52,928 nucleotides of DNA from Pseudomonadota bacterium (GCA_018823175.1 JAHJIY010000095.1:1-52928), one strand, 5' to 3'; counted from the first letter of the stretch, positions 7,543 through 16,512 are shown. The notes: generated by a model from the letters alone, not told the origin. Translations and numbers: made by a program.

Positions 7543-9765
7543 ATGGGCCCGCAGGATCCCAATTTAACAAGTAACCTGGTATCTGAAATCGAAGATGCCG
7601 TTGACGACCTTTTTGGGCAATATGAGGCCAAAGCTCCCAAATTAAATACACGCGTAAATGTTGCTGCACCTTCTCAACCTTCTGCGCCAACACCTGTTGC
7701 AGCCGTCGAACCGCCAGCAGCCGTCACACCTCCAGCAGCCGTTGCACCTCCAGTTCAGCCACCCCAAGAAGCTAAACCATTATCTCCCCCTGAACCGGAA
7801 TTAACACTTGATCTGCAAATGGAAGTATCAGACCCCGCCCCTTCCTCGGCCAAACCTGTTGCTCCACGACCACCGGCAGATCCCGTAGAGCATACAATTA
7901 GTTTTGACCTTGATCTTGATCTGACCGAGCCAAAAGTTACGCCGCCAGTAACCGCACCTCTGACTCAACAGGCTCAACCGACAATGACTCTTGATCTAGA
8001 TTTTGACGATGCGGTAACAGCTTCAGTCAAGCCAGGAGATATGGTAATCTTCGATCAAATGGACGAAGCAATGCTTACCGTCGATTGGGAAATCAATGAC
8101 AATACGATCAACACCGCACGCCAGCAACTGCAGCAGATAAGCATATCCTTCCCTCATCTTTCACAAGGCACAGCCGGTCAGATTATTAACATGATGATGG
8201 ATGTCTTTAAATCAATCGGTGAATCGCCTTTAAACTCACCAACCTCAGCCCCAAAACATTTAAAAGAAGCGATACAAGTACTCAAAGAGGCGGCATTACT
8301 TCCGGGAGCACCAAACAGCGCACTCGCCCAGAAACTTAATATTGCTTTAGACTCGCTCAAAAAAGCGCTACCTCATCTTCCTTCCGAAGATGGGGTATTA
8401 GATCTGGGGCTTGACGATCTGCCTACACCCACGCTAACACCGGAGGTTTCTTCTTCACCAATAGCCCCACAGCCACCAACCCCCATATCGGTAACATCCG
8501 AATTAGCCGGCATATTGAACTCATACGCAACTACAATTGATCAATGCATCAAACGTATTACCCCCATGGAAACCCTGTTTGCCAAAACAAAGGGGATGGG
8601 GAAATTACACTCTATTATTAACACTATCAAACAACAGCTGACCACCCAGGCAGCCTTGCTCCAGAATACTTTTTCGGCAAATTACCGACAGGCTTTCTTC
8701 CCCGGCGGACAGATGGATCCTCTTACCGAGTTCATCAAATCGCAAGCGGTGATCATGGAACAATGCTCTAAAAAAATTACTCCCCTTGAAAAGCTTTTTG
8801 CTAAAACATCAGGCTATGAAAAACTACTTACCCTGACTAACAAAATCAGAACATCTATTGATTCCCAACACGACATCCTCTCCAGAGCCATTTTTGGTGA
8901 CTACCGTCCGGCCGCCGCACCAGTTGCCGCCGCACCAGTTGCCGCCGCACCAGTTGCCGCCGCACTAGTTGCCGCCGCACCAGTTGTCGCCGCACCAGTT
9001 GTCGCCGCACCAGTTGTCGCCGCACCAGTTGCCGTCGCACCGATTGCCGCTACAGCCGGAAAGAGAGACGACAACCTGACAGATTTATTCCAATCAAGCA
9101 TTGACGAGCTTTCTAAATGCGTAAAGGTTGTACTACCTTTAGAAATGTTTAGCGGTCCTGCTTCTGAACTGGAAGATCTGCAAATCATCGGACAAGAATT
9201 ACGTGAAAAACTTGAAACACTAAAAAGAGCCTTTAACCGGGCAATTCATGGCGACTACCGACCAATCCATAATAAAAACCAATCTGCCGCCAATGGAACG
9301 GGGACGGCAAATCCCTGGCCAAAATTACTTACTGCCACCTGGCAGGGCCAGACCGTCGCCATTATTCCTGAACAAATTGCCTACGAATCCAAAAAACCAG
9401 TTCCGATTAAAAAGATAAAATCTCTTTCTTTCTTCCCATTAAAGAGCCTCAAAACAAGCCCATGGACTAATCTATCCGCCCTGTTCCGTGGAGAATTGGC
9501 AAGTTTCAACAAGAAAGGAATTAAAGAAATTGAATTACCGATCATCACTCATCCGGTTACCGCAAATACGGCGGGTAACAATAAGAAATCAACCATCGTT
9601 GTTCTCTTTAACCAGGGCAGAGGAAAAGTCGTGCTGCTTGATAATCACACCAAAGAACTGAGTGACGCTGAAAACGGCACCTGGTTTCCGGCAACAGATC
9701 CAGACTCCGCCTTTGCCGGCGAGCTGAAGATATTCGGTAACACTATCCCGGTTATTGCAATATAA
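7543..9765 (+). CDS. Large Pro/Ala-rich repeat protein of unknown function in the GTPase-pilus cluster
   Basis: I do not recognise this 740-aa protein. Residues 40-145 are a Pro/Ala-rich, probably disordered linker holding three short acidic-hydrophobic motifs (LTLDLQMEV 87-95, ISFDLDLDL 119-127, MTLDLDFDD 148-156), with a looser VLDLGLDD at 285-292. Residues 180-280 look helical. Three related helical units of about 65 aa follow, at 320-385, 393-455 and 511-574; each has a core like ITPxEKLFAKT and the last two end in GDYRP. Between units 2 and 3 lies an Ala-Pro-Val spacer (457-501) coded by a 15-bp tandem repeat. The C-terminal 150 residues look globular, beta-rich and might be CheW-like, but this is only an impression. 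No signal peptide or membrane segment is seen. AAAGGAG precedes the ATG. A cytoplasmic scaffold or polarity effector is a reasonable guess from context. Confidence 0.7.
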   Translation: MGPQDPNLTSNLVSEIEDAVDDLFGQYEAKAPKLNTRVNVAAPSQPSAPTPVAAVEPPAAVTPPAAVAPPVQPPQEAKPLSPPEPELTLDLQMEVSDPAPSSAKPVAPRPPADPVEHTISFDLDLDLTEPKVTPPVTAPLTQQAQPTMTLDLDFDDAVTASVKPGDMVIFDQMDEAMLTVDWEINDNTINTARQQLQQISISFPHLSQGTAGQIINMMMDVFKSIGESPLNSPTSAPKHLKEAIQVLKEAALLPGAPNSALAQKLNIALDSLKKALPHLPSEDGVLDLGLDDLPTPTLTPEVSSSPIAPQPPTPISVTSELAGILNSYATTIDQCIKRITPMETLFAKTKGMGKLHSIINTIKQQLTTQAALLQNTFSANYRQAFFPGGQMDPLTEFIKSQAVIMEQCSKKITPLEKLFAKTSGYEKLLTLTNKIRTSIDSQHDILSRAIFGDYRPAAAPVAAAPVAAAPVAAALVAAAPVVAAPVVAAPVVAAPVAVAPIAATAGKRDDNLTDLFQSSIDELSKCVKVVLPLEMFSGPASELEDLQIIGQELREKLETLKRAFNRAIHGDYRPIHNKNQSAANGTGTANPWPKLLTATWQGQTVAIIPEQIAYESKKPVPIKKIKSLSFFPLKSLKTSPWTNLSALFRGELASFNKKGIKEIELPIITHPVTANTAGNNKKSTIVVLFNQGRGKVVLLDNHTKELSDAENGTWFPATDPDSAFAGELKIFGNTIPVIAI
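8911..9045 (+). repeat. 15-bp tandem repeat, nine copies, inside the 740-aa protein gene
   Basis: Nine consecutive copies of the unit GCCGCCGCACCAGTT and one- or two-base variants encode an Ala-Ala-Pro-Val linker. The unit length is a multiple of three, so slippage would change the linker length without shifting the frame. Antisense open frames over this stretch (Arg-Arg-Gln-Leu-Val repeats) are by-products. Confidence 0.95.
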
Positions 9766-9881
9766 TTAATGATTAAACCATATTGCTTTCGCTAACCCTA
9801 AAGTAAGTATTTACAAGTTTGACATGAAAAGCCTTTTTGAGATCTTGAAATCTTCATAAATCTGCAAAACCCATCGGAAAT

Positions 9882-12209
9882 ATGAGCGAAATAACCCCCA
9901 TCGTTGACATTCAGGCCAAACTTACTGAAGCCGATCTCTACATGGAGCATGGCCTTACCGACAATGCCATGGTCTTATATCAGGAACTCCTGGGTCTGGT
10001 CGGCGACAGTGACCCTGTCCTGCGCGCCCAAATTGAGGCCAAAGCCAAAGGAGCACATGCCCCAGTTAAATCGGCGGAAATGACGTCTCCTGACCTGATC
10101 AATTCTCCCCAATACCGATTTGACAACAGTGTGGGACTAATTGAAGCAGGTTTCCACGCCGATGCCATTGACGAACTGAAACTTATTCTGGACAAAGGAT
10201 TTCAGGTCGGCCTCGTGCATGGCAAAATTGCCGAATGTCTCCTCGCCTTGGATGATCCGTTTGAGGCTCTAAAACATCTGGAACTTGCCATCCATGCTCC
10301 AGGCATACCAACCCCGGACCGTCTAGAAATCCTGGACCGCATGGCCTCAACCTATGAAGGGATTGGATCATTTCCGGAAGCCCTCAAGATATTGGAACAA
10401 ATTGCCAAACAAAGTCCGGACTACAAAAATGTCACCCAGCGCTTTAACAATCTGAAAGAATCCCTGAAAAAATTTGGGCGCTTCTATACTCTGATCCGCT
10501 CCGGAGGAGCATCTGAGGCCCAGGTTGAAAGGGCACAGGAGATGGCCGTCCAGAGGAACAAACCAACTGAAGTAATTTTGATCAACGACTTTGAAATCGA
10601 CAAGAAAGCGATCGGCAAGTCAATAAGCGAATTTTACAAATGTCCATGGGTTGAGTTTAACGAACTGGAAGTCGGACCCAAACCGGCTTGTCTCGAAGGG
10701 ATAAAAGAGCATTTCTGGCGCAGCAACAACTGTGTCCCGATTGAACAGGATGGAAAAAGCATCAAGATCCTGGCCACCGACCCACAAAACTCCCACATGT
10801 TGGATAGTGTCCGGTCGATCCTTAAAAAAACTGCCTTTGAGTTTTCAGTAGGATTACCGGATGATATCAACAAATTCATCGATTACTTCCACGGCAAACA
10901 CCAATCCTTTCTAGACGAGGACCAGGACGATGTTTTTGGTGACCTTCAACTTGTTGAAGACCAGGACGATGAAGAATCTTATAAAGATGACCCCTCTGCC
11001 GGCGCGGAAGAAGGCGTTGTGGTAAAAGTGGCAAACAAAATCATCGAAGAGGCCTTTAGTCAGAACGCCTCAGATATTCATATCGAATCCCTGATCGGCA
11101 AGCGAGGCGCCCTGGTCCGATTCCGGGTTGACGGCCAGTGCAAAAATTATCAGACGATACCTTACAATTACAAACGAGCCCTGGTCTCAAGATATAAAAT
11201 CCTTTCCAAACTCGATATCGCAGAAAAGAGATTGCCTCAGGATGGTAAAATTAAGTTTAAAACTCGGGCCGGCCGGACAATCGAACTTCGTGTCGCTACC
11301 CTGCCCACCGTCGGCGGCAATGAAGACATTGTTCTTCGTATTTTAGCCGGTGGCGACGCCCTGCCCCTGAAAAAAATGGGAATACTCGATGACACCCTTG
11401 AAGAATTAAAGACCATTCTCAAGATGCCATACGGTCTAGTCCTGGTAGTTGGACCTACCGGTTCCGGTAAAACCACCACTCTCCATGCCGCCTTGGGTCA
11501 TATAAACCGTCCTGAAACAAAAATATGGACCGTAGAAGATCCGGTGGAAATTGTCCAGGACGGATTGCGACAGGTACAGGTCCTGAATAAGATTAATCTC
11601 AATTTTGCCCGTGTCCTTAAGGCATTTCTCCGGGCAGATCCTGACATCATAATGGTTGGTGAAACTCGTGATCAGGAAACAGCCAATACCGTTATTGAAG
11701 CCTCGCTAACCGGGCATTTAGTTTTCTCAACCCTGCATACCAACTCAGCGCCGGAAACGATCACCCGACTTCTGGGGATGGGAATTGATCCATTCAATTT
11801 CGCTGACTCGATCCTGGGAGTACTTGCCCAACGACTGATCAGACGACTTTGCCCCCACTGTCGACAACCCTTTCAGCCCAACTTAAAAGAGATGGAGCAA
11901 TTAATTTCAGAATATGGTGAGCATCCAAGCAAGCCCTTAGGCCTCACTACAGATTCAAAGATTACCATCTATAAGCCAAAGGGTTGCGCCCATTGCCAGA
12001 AAACAGGATACAAGGGACGGCTTGCCATCCACGAGTTACTGCTTTCTGATGATGAGTTAAAGAAATTGATCGAAAGTTCAGCCACAGTTGCTGAAATCCG
12101 ACAACAGGCGATGGTAAATGGAATGCGGACCCTGAAGCAGGATGGCATCATGAAAGTCCTGCAAGGTGATACGGACTTTGCTCAGGTTAAATCCGCCTGT
12201 ATAAAATAA
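9882..12209 (+). CDS. PilB/GspE-family secretion ATPase with N-terminal TPR-like extension
   Basis: AAA-type ATPase of the type II secretion/type IV pilus assembly family, which powers pilin polymerisation at the inner membrane. Residues 80-200 form a TPR-like helical repeat region (EALKHLELAI, FPEALKILEQI), residues 215-340 match the GspE/MshE N-terminal domain, and the ATPase core has Walker A GPTGSGKTTT (about 524), an Asp-box region around DPDIIMVGETRDQETA, and a His box with STLHTNSAPETITRLLGMG. A tetra-cysteine zinc site is formed by CPHC and CAHC near the end. The TPR-like front end is longer than in ordinary PilB. No pilin or PilC gene is nearby, so it may serve pili encoded elsewhere or a special system under the local GTPase. 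The ribosome-binding site is weak (GGAAAT). Confidence 0.88.
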   Translation: MSEITPIVDIQAKLTEADLYMEHGLTDNAMVLYQELLGLVGDSDPVLRAQIEAKAKGAHAPVKSAEMTSPDLINSPQYRFDNSVGLIEAGFHADAIDELKLILDKGFQVGLVHGKIAECLLALDDPFEALKHLELAIHAPGIPTPDRLEILDRMASTYEGIGSFPEALKILEQIAKQSPDYKNVTQRFNNLKESLKKFGRFYTLIRSGGASEAQVERAQEMAVQRNKPTEVILINDFEIDKKAIGKSISEFYKCPWVEFNELEVGPKPACLEGIKEHFWRSNNCVPIEQDGKSIKILATDPQNSHMLDSVRSILKKTAFEFSVGLPDDINKFIDYFHGKHQSFLDEDQDDVFGDLQLVEDQDDEESYKDDPSAGAEEGVVVKVANKIIEEAFSQNASDIHIESLIGKRGALVRFRVDGQCKNYQTIPYNYKRALVSRYKILSKLDIAEKRLPQDGKIKFKTRAGRTIELRVATLPTVGGNEDIVLRILAGGDALPLKKMGILDDTLEELKTILKMPYGLVLVVGPTGSGKTTTLHAALGHINRPETKIWTVEDPVEIVQDGLRQVQVLNKINLNFARVLKAFLRADPDIIMVGETRDQETANTVIEASLTGHLVFSTLHTNSAPETITRLLGMGIDPFNFADSILGVLAQRLIRRLCPHCRQPFQPNLKEMEQLISEYGEHPSKPLGLTTDSKITIYKPKGCAHCQKTGYKGRLAIHELLLSDDELKKLIESSATVAEIRQQAMVNGMRTLKQDGIMKVLQGDTDFAQVKSACIK

Positions 12210-12439
12210 ATATAGACTTAGATTTAAAACGTTATGCTGACAACCTTATCAGTTGCGCCTTTTTAGCCATAATCCAGCACCATCATGCTACACCGAAAAA
12301 TCGCGCTCTCTGCCCAAGTATGCCTGCTATCCCTTGACAGTCAAGCAGACTATCTGGTTATATCTAGCAAATAAGACATCCCTAAAACTAATATCCATAC
12401 CTGACATATGATAATAAAATCACATCAGAGGCTCACTTA

Positions 12440-13582
12440 ATGAAAAACGTGCTTATTGTCGATGACGAAAAGAGCTTCCTGCTCAGCTTGACCGACATGC
12501 TTAAAGACAACAAGGATAAATTTTCCATCCTCACCGCAAATGACGGAAAAGAAGCAATCAAAGTCCTGAATTCCAAATCGGTCGACATGGTCGTAACTGA
12601 TCTTAAAATGCCGGAAATGGACGGTTTTGACTTGATGGCCCATATCAGTTCAACCAGTCCGGATACACCTGTAATTATCATGACTGCTTACGGCACACCG
12701 GAAATGGAATCACGTCTGATGAACATGGGTGCCTTTCAATACATCGAAAAACCGATTGATTTCAACACACTGCTGCACAAGATAACCGCCGGACTCGACG
12801 CCGGAACAAAAGGACATGTGGACGGCATCTCGCTACCATCTTTTCTCCAACTTTTGGAGCTTGACAATAAAACGTGCACTCTAACCCTCAGATCCGGGAA
12901 AAACATAGGTCAAATGTTCTTTAAGCAGGGCAAAATGATCGACGCCCAAACTGGTGAACTTACAGGACAACCTGCGGCATTTGAAATTATCTGTTGGGAA
13001 AATACGGCCATCGAAATTGAAAATGTCTGTAAAAAACAGGAAATAGTTATAACCACACCGCTTGGCTTCTTGCTGATTGAAAGTGCCCGGATGAAGGATG
13101 AAAGAGGCAGCAAACCGGAAGAAGAAAAACCAGCATCACCGGCAAGCGCGGTTGATAATCTTGATTTCGGTGAGTCAAAGCCAAAAGAGATTGATCCCGC
13201 AGATCTTGCTTCCCCCCCGGAAGCCCCCCCTGTCGCAAGCGCCCAATCCCGGCATCCTCTTGCCGAAAAAATAATTGGAACCGCCGGAGTACAAAAAATG
13301 ATTCTCATCTCAAGAGATGGGACCATTATGGCGCAGCACAACACGGTTAACAAAGAATTTGGCGCTTTTATCGCCTTTGCCACCAGTTCTGTCATTAAAT
13401 TAAAAAATGCTCTTGGTTTTAACGGCCCGCAGCATATTATCCTGGGAGAAAAATCAGGGTCAAAAATTTTAATCTTACTTGGCCCCCAAGTCATTGTAGG
13501 GCTTGAAGTAGATGCGCAAACATCCCCTGGCAACCTGGCCGATGAACTCCGGCCTCAAGTGGCAAAAGCCACTGCAAAATAA
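12440..13582 (+). CDS. Receiver - PATAN (DUF4388) - roadblock/LC7 response regulator
   Basis: A 380-aa three-part signalling protein. Residues 1-120 are a CheY-like receiver with IVDDEKSF, the phospho-acceptor Asp in VVTDLKMPEMDG, and MTAYG and IEKPI conserved segments. Residues 128-225 match the PATAN/DUF4388 domain (GISLPSFLQLLELDNKTCTLTL ... GQMFFKQGKMIDAQTG), a module common in delta-proteobacterial regulators that affect motility and polarity. After a Pro-rich linker the last 110 residues are a roadblock/LC7 domain. There is no DNA-binding domain, so output is probably protein contact with the GTPase or scaffold. GAGG lies eight bases upstream of the ATG. No partner histidine kinase is adjacent. 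Confidence 0.87.
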   Translation: MKNVLIVDDEKSFLLSLTDMLKDNKDKFSILTANDGKEAIKVLNSKSVDMVVTDLKMPEMDGFDLMAHISSTSPDTPVIIMTAYGTPEMESRLMNMGAFQYIEKPIDFNTLLHKITAGLDAGTKGHVDGISLPSFLQLLELDNKTCTLTLRSGKNIGQMFFKQGKMIDAQTGELTGQPAAFEIICWENTAIEIENVCKKQEIVITTPLGFLLIESARMKDERGSKPEEEKPASPASAVDNLDFGESKPKEIDPADLASPPEAPPVASAQSRHPLAEKIIGTAGVQKMILISRDGTIMAQHNTVNKEFGAFIAFATSSVIKLKNALGFNGPQHIILGEKSGSKILILLGPQVIVGLEVDAQTSPGNLADELRPQVAKATAK

Positions 13583-13596
13583 TAAGGGAATAAAAA

Positions 13597-14274
13597 ATGA
13601 ATGAAATACTGCATGAGATAAAATTACTCCCTTCCGTTGTCGGGTCATATGTCCATATAAATGGTCTGAAAGAAATTCACTCCGACCTGCCAAAAGTCTT
13701 TCTTGGCAAAGCTGAGCAGATCGGATTATCCGCCGACCGTCTTTTCAAGGCAAAGGATACTTCTGGAATAGAAATCAATAACCTGGAAATCAAATTTGAC
13801 GAATCCCTGGTCCTGGCAAAACAGATTGATGAGGCCGCATCCCTGATAACCATTTGCGAATCAGGGGCCAATTTCCCATTGGTCAACATGACCACCAGCA
13901 TGCTTATATCAGAACTCAAAGTGGCAGTTGATAATGCCCGAAAGGGAGCTTCATCATCTGCCGCCAATCTCCCACCTGCTGCACCTAAGGTTGCTGCTGC
14001 CCCCAAAGCTTCACCCACAGCAAAAGCCGTTAATCTTGGTGAAATCATGCATACCGGCCCTTTGGCTAAAACAATGAATGAATTCCAGAACGCTCTCACC
14101 TTGGCCATTGGCCCGATCGGCGAGATGGTAATGACGGAAACAGTTGAAAAATGGGCAAAAAAAGGGGAATGCTCAGATTCTCGTCTTAGCGAATTATGTG
14201 ATATGCTCTGCGCTGAAATTGATGATCAGGAACTGGAGACTGAGTTCAAGGGAAAAATAAAAGAATTTATGTAA
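13597..14274 (+). CDS. Roadblock/LC7-like protein with helical C-terminal domain
   Basis: A 225-aa cytoplasmic protein whose first 110 residues have the alternating strand-helix pattern of a roadblock-like domain (a VVGSYVHINGLKEI hairpin and a closing amphipathic helix). An Ala/Pro linker (about 128-147) leads to a compact helical C-terminal domain (ALTLAIGPIGEMVMTETVEKWAKKG) that resembles helical domains found at the end of some bacterial signalling proteins. It starts 14 bp after the receiver protein with a good AAGGGA site, so the two are co-translated. It is the last gene of the cluster before a strong terminator. The roadblock assignment is moderate; the C-terminal domain is not recognised with certainty. 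Confidence 0.65.
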   Translation: MNEILHEIKLLPSVVGSYVHINGLKEIHSDLPKVFLGKAEQIGLSADRLFKAKDTSGIEINNLEIKFDESLVLAKQIDEAASLITICESGANFPLVNMTTSMLISELKVAVDNARKGASSSAANLPPAAPKVAAAPKASPTAKAVNLGEIMHTGPLAKTMNEFQNALTLAIGPIGEMVMTETVEKWAKKGECSDSRLSELCDMLCAEIDDQELETEFKGKIKEFM

Positions 14275-14317
14275 TTAATAAAACTTGTTTCGCCAATCAA
14301 CAATACTAGATCTTAAT

Positions 14318-14360
14318 AAAAGAAAAGCAGTCCCATTAAAAAATGGACTGCTTTTCTTTT
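14318..14360. terminator. Strong bidirectional terminator between convergent genes
   Basis: A perfect 16-bp inverted repeat (14318-14333 and 14345-14360) with an 11-nt loop has A-rich and T-rich ends on both sides of a GCAGTCC/GGACTGC core. It lies between the plus-strand GTPase cluster and the minus-strand OmpA-like gene, and can terminate both. Confidence 0.93.
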
Positions 14361-14375
14361 GTACTATTAACTATT

Positions 14376-15245
14376 TTATTTAATTTTACGAATCTCAACC
14401 CGCCGGTTTGCAACCTGGTTCTGACTGCTGGTATTTGGGAGCTTGGGTCTGGTATGACCATACCCTACAGCCGTCAACCTTTCAGGCGAAATTTTAAAAT
14501 TATCAATCAAATACTTCCTCACGGTTTCAGCTCTCTTCTTTGATAACTCCAGATTATCAGCGGAACTACCGATATCATCAGTATGACCTTCTATCTCATA
14601 AAAACTATTCTGCATGTCACTGCGCGCAAGAGCCTGTCCGACTATAACCCCCAAGTAATCCATCGCATCCTGCGAAAGGGTCGATGTTTTATCGGTAAAG
14701 GGTACCTGTAAACGCAAAATAGGCGCTTCCACATAAGAATCAGGAGCTGGAGCGGCAACTTCTTTTCCAGAAGTTATCGTTGCGGTTTCTGTTTTTACAG
14801 GCTGGCCGGTCAGAGCACCGAAATTGACGCGAGCCTTGGCCAAAGACTGTTTTCCCCGTTCATTACCAGGCTCGAGTTGCATCCCCTTCTCATAAGCTTC
14901 AATCGCGGCCTTATAGTTGCCAAGTAAAACCTGGACATCACCAACTCCAAAATAGGGAGCTGCATACTTACGATCTTTCCTCATGGCTATACTGTAATAT
15001 TTAAGTGCGTCCTCATATTTCCGAAACCGCTCAAAGTTATAACCATACTCATAGTTAATCACCGGGTCGTCAGGACAGCTTGCTATGGCAGCCTCAATCA
15101 ACGACCTTTTTTTGATCATACTTGTTTCTTTATCAATCCCGGCCCGCAACGACTTGCAATCCGCGCCAAAAGCCGAAGTCCCCAGACCGATCATCAAAAT
15201 ACCGGTCATCAAACCGATTAATAACCTGTAAATTATTTTAATCAT
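14376..15245 (-). CDS. OmpA-family protein with TPR repeats
   Basis: A 289-aa envelope protein. It has a signal peptide (hydrophobic 5-25, cleavage after SAFGA), a Cys at the start of the mature part, two TPR-like repeats (YEDALKYYSIAMRKDRKY and YKAAIEAYEKGMQLEPGN), and a C-terminal OmpA peptidoglycan-binding domain with IEGHTDDIGSSADNLELSKKRAETVRKYL and NRRVEI. It probably anchors an outer-membrane or periplasmic assembly to peptidoglycan. Its first eight bases overlap the end of the upstream DUF3365 gene, so the two are translated together and may act in one sensing or envelope-stress complex. Confidence 0.88.
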   Translation of the reverse strand: MIKIIYRLLIGLMTGILMIGLGTSAFGADCKSLRAGIDKETSMIKKRSLIEAAIASCPDDPVINYEYGYNFERFRKYEDALKYYSIAMRKDRKYAAPYFGVGDVQVLLGNYKAAIEAYEKGMQLEPGNERGKQSLAKARVNFGALTGQPVKTETATITSGKEVAAPAPDSYVEAPILRLQVPFTDKTSTLSQDAMDYLGVIVGQALARSDMQNSFYEIEGHTDDIGSSADNLELSKKRAETVRKYLIDNFKISPERLTAVGYGHTRPKLPNTSSQNQVANRRVEIRKIK

Positions 15246-16140
15246 TCTTCCGCCGTTTCAACATCTTGACCATACTGATCCGCAAGCGATCAACAGATTT
15301 GGCAAGTTCTCCAATTTCATCCTTCATCATGGATGAGGCAAGACCTCGTTCAAGATTCTTACCTACACTGACTTCCTGGGTCATCTCACTAAGCTTCATG
15401 ATCGGCTTAACGATACGCCAATCGAGAAACAACCAGATTCCCAACAAGGCGAGCAGCATCGCGGCAGAACCACCAACAAAAAGAACTACCGCCGACTTTC
15501 TGGCCGAATCAATAGCTTTACTCAAAGGCACATAAACCACATAAGCGGAAACGACATCACCAACCTTCCAATTATAACCATGCTCAGATCCGTAAATCTC
15601 AACCTGATCCTTAGGTGCCTGCTTGGGATCACCATGACACCTCAAACATTTTATGGACTCAATCGCAATAGGCTTGGCCATATAGAAATACTCAGCCCCT
15701 TCCTTAACAATCCGCCCTTCCAATTTTGTCAGATTTGCATCAGCCCGGAACTGATTAATTATTTTTTCCTCATCAAGGTTAGCCTTGTTCCCCGCAAACA
15801 AGGGATCAAAAGAGGCCTGCTTGAATTGATATCCTTCCAATTCCTTACTGATCATATCCCAGGTTCCTCTGGTAATAACAAAACCAGACATAAGCTCTGG
15901 ATAGAAACGTTCTTTCTCAACCAATTCCATAATCAGAGGACGTTGGTATTCATTAAAATAATTCCGCGAAGACATGATATAATTGAAGATAAGATTTCCC
16001 TTGCCTTCCGCTTCAGACATCGCCCCCTTAATACTAAACTGATAAGCGCCAAAGCCAATGGCAATCAACGCTAAAACTCCAAAGCTACCCATCATGATAA
16101 CGAATTTGGATCTAATACCCATTTTTTCACGAATTCCCAT
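15238..16140 (-). CDS. DUF3365 c-type haem sensor with HAMP domain
   Basis: A 300-aa membrane protein with an N-terminal membrane segment (about 12-32), a periplasmic DUF3365/Tll0287-like domain carrying a single CLRCH c-type haem motif (about 178), a second membrane segment near 220-240 and a HAMP domain (IVKPIMKLSEMTQEVSVGKNLE). No kinase, methyl-accepting or cyclase domain follows, so the output must be passed to another protein. Such domains are linked to redox or gas sensing. The start at 16140 has GAGGAG eight bases upstream. The coding region ends inside the start of the OmpA-TPR gene. A free-standing HAMP sensor translationally coupled to a peptidoglycan-binding protein is unusual. 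Confidence 0.85.
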   Translation of the reverse strand: MGIREKMGIRSKFVIMMGSFGVLALIAIGFGAYQFSIKGAMSEAEGKGNLIFNYIMSSRNYFNEYQRPLIMELVEKERFYPELMSGFVITRGTWDMISKELEGYQFKQASFDPLFAGNKANLDEEKIINQFRADANLTKLEGRIVKEGAEYFYMAKPIAIESIKCLRCHGDPKQAPKDQVEIYGSEHGYNWKVGDVVSAYVVYVPLSKAIDSARKSAVVLFVGGSAAMLLALLGIWLFLDWRIVKPIMKLSEMTQEVSVGKNLERGLASSMMKDEIGELAKSVDRLRISMVKMLKRRKND

Positions 16141-16352
16141 ATCTATCTCCTCTATGGAAGTTACGATCCACTAAAAATAAAAACGGTAGAAAACCGTATT
16201 TTTACGCCGAACTTCTCGTCAATCTTTTAAAGATCTTAAACATTTAAAGATTAGTTGAGCACTGCCAGTTTGTCAAGCATGTAGACACATACGATCTGCT
16301 TTTTAAAAAATTATATACCGCAAGGGAACCCCAAGGGCACTTCCTCCGGGGC

Positions 16353-16420
16353 GCATAAGTCTTGATGTCTCGTGGACTCGCTTATCGGTTTGAGCCAACT
16401 AGCGGCCCAACTCAGCTATA
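16353..16420 (+). repeat. Diverged copy of the CATAAGT...AACTCAGCT repeat
   Basis: The stretch begins CATAAGTCTTG and ends CAACTCAGCTATA, matching the start and end of the tandem 45-bp repeats at 41459-41557, with an expanded middle. The preceding ACCGCAAGGG also matches sequence between those repeats. Confidence 0.5.
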
Positions 16421-16435
16421 TCCCAGACAACTTTC

Positions 16436-16504
16436 AACTAGTCAGTATCAATCCCGGAATGAGGATTATCGGAGAAAATGACCATTTATGGACGGACACT
16501 AGTT
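16436..16504. mobile_element. Short MITE-like element (69 bp) with AACTAGT/ACTAGTT ends
   Basis: The element has inverted ends, AACTAGT and ACTAGTT. On the minus strand its right part reads ACTAGTGTCCGTCCATAAA and then TGGTCATTTTCTCC, which matches the left end of the larger element at 41283-41427 with few changes. It stops eight bases short of the histidine kinase stop codon. It looks like an internally deleted relative of the larger copy. Confidence 0.55.
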
Positions 16505-16512
16505 AATGGAAA

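Larger units (their letters stand above)
16141..16512. other. Intergenic region with interspersed repeats
   Basis: The first half (16141-16300) should hold the promoter of the DUF3365 gene on the minus strand; I see no convincing -35/-10 pair. The second half contains two repeat pieces listed separately: a diverged copy of the 45-bp repeat also found near 41.5 kb, and a 69-bp MITE-like element. No open frame looks real. Confidence 0.5.

Noticed and set aside
8855..9188. Antisense Arg-Arg-Gln-Leu-Val and Gly-Ala-Ala-Thr-Thr repeat frames
   Set aside because: They are shadows of the 15-bp tandem repeat in the sense gene.
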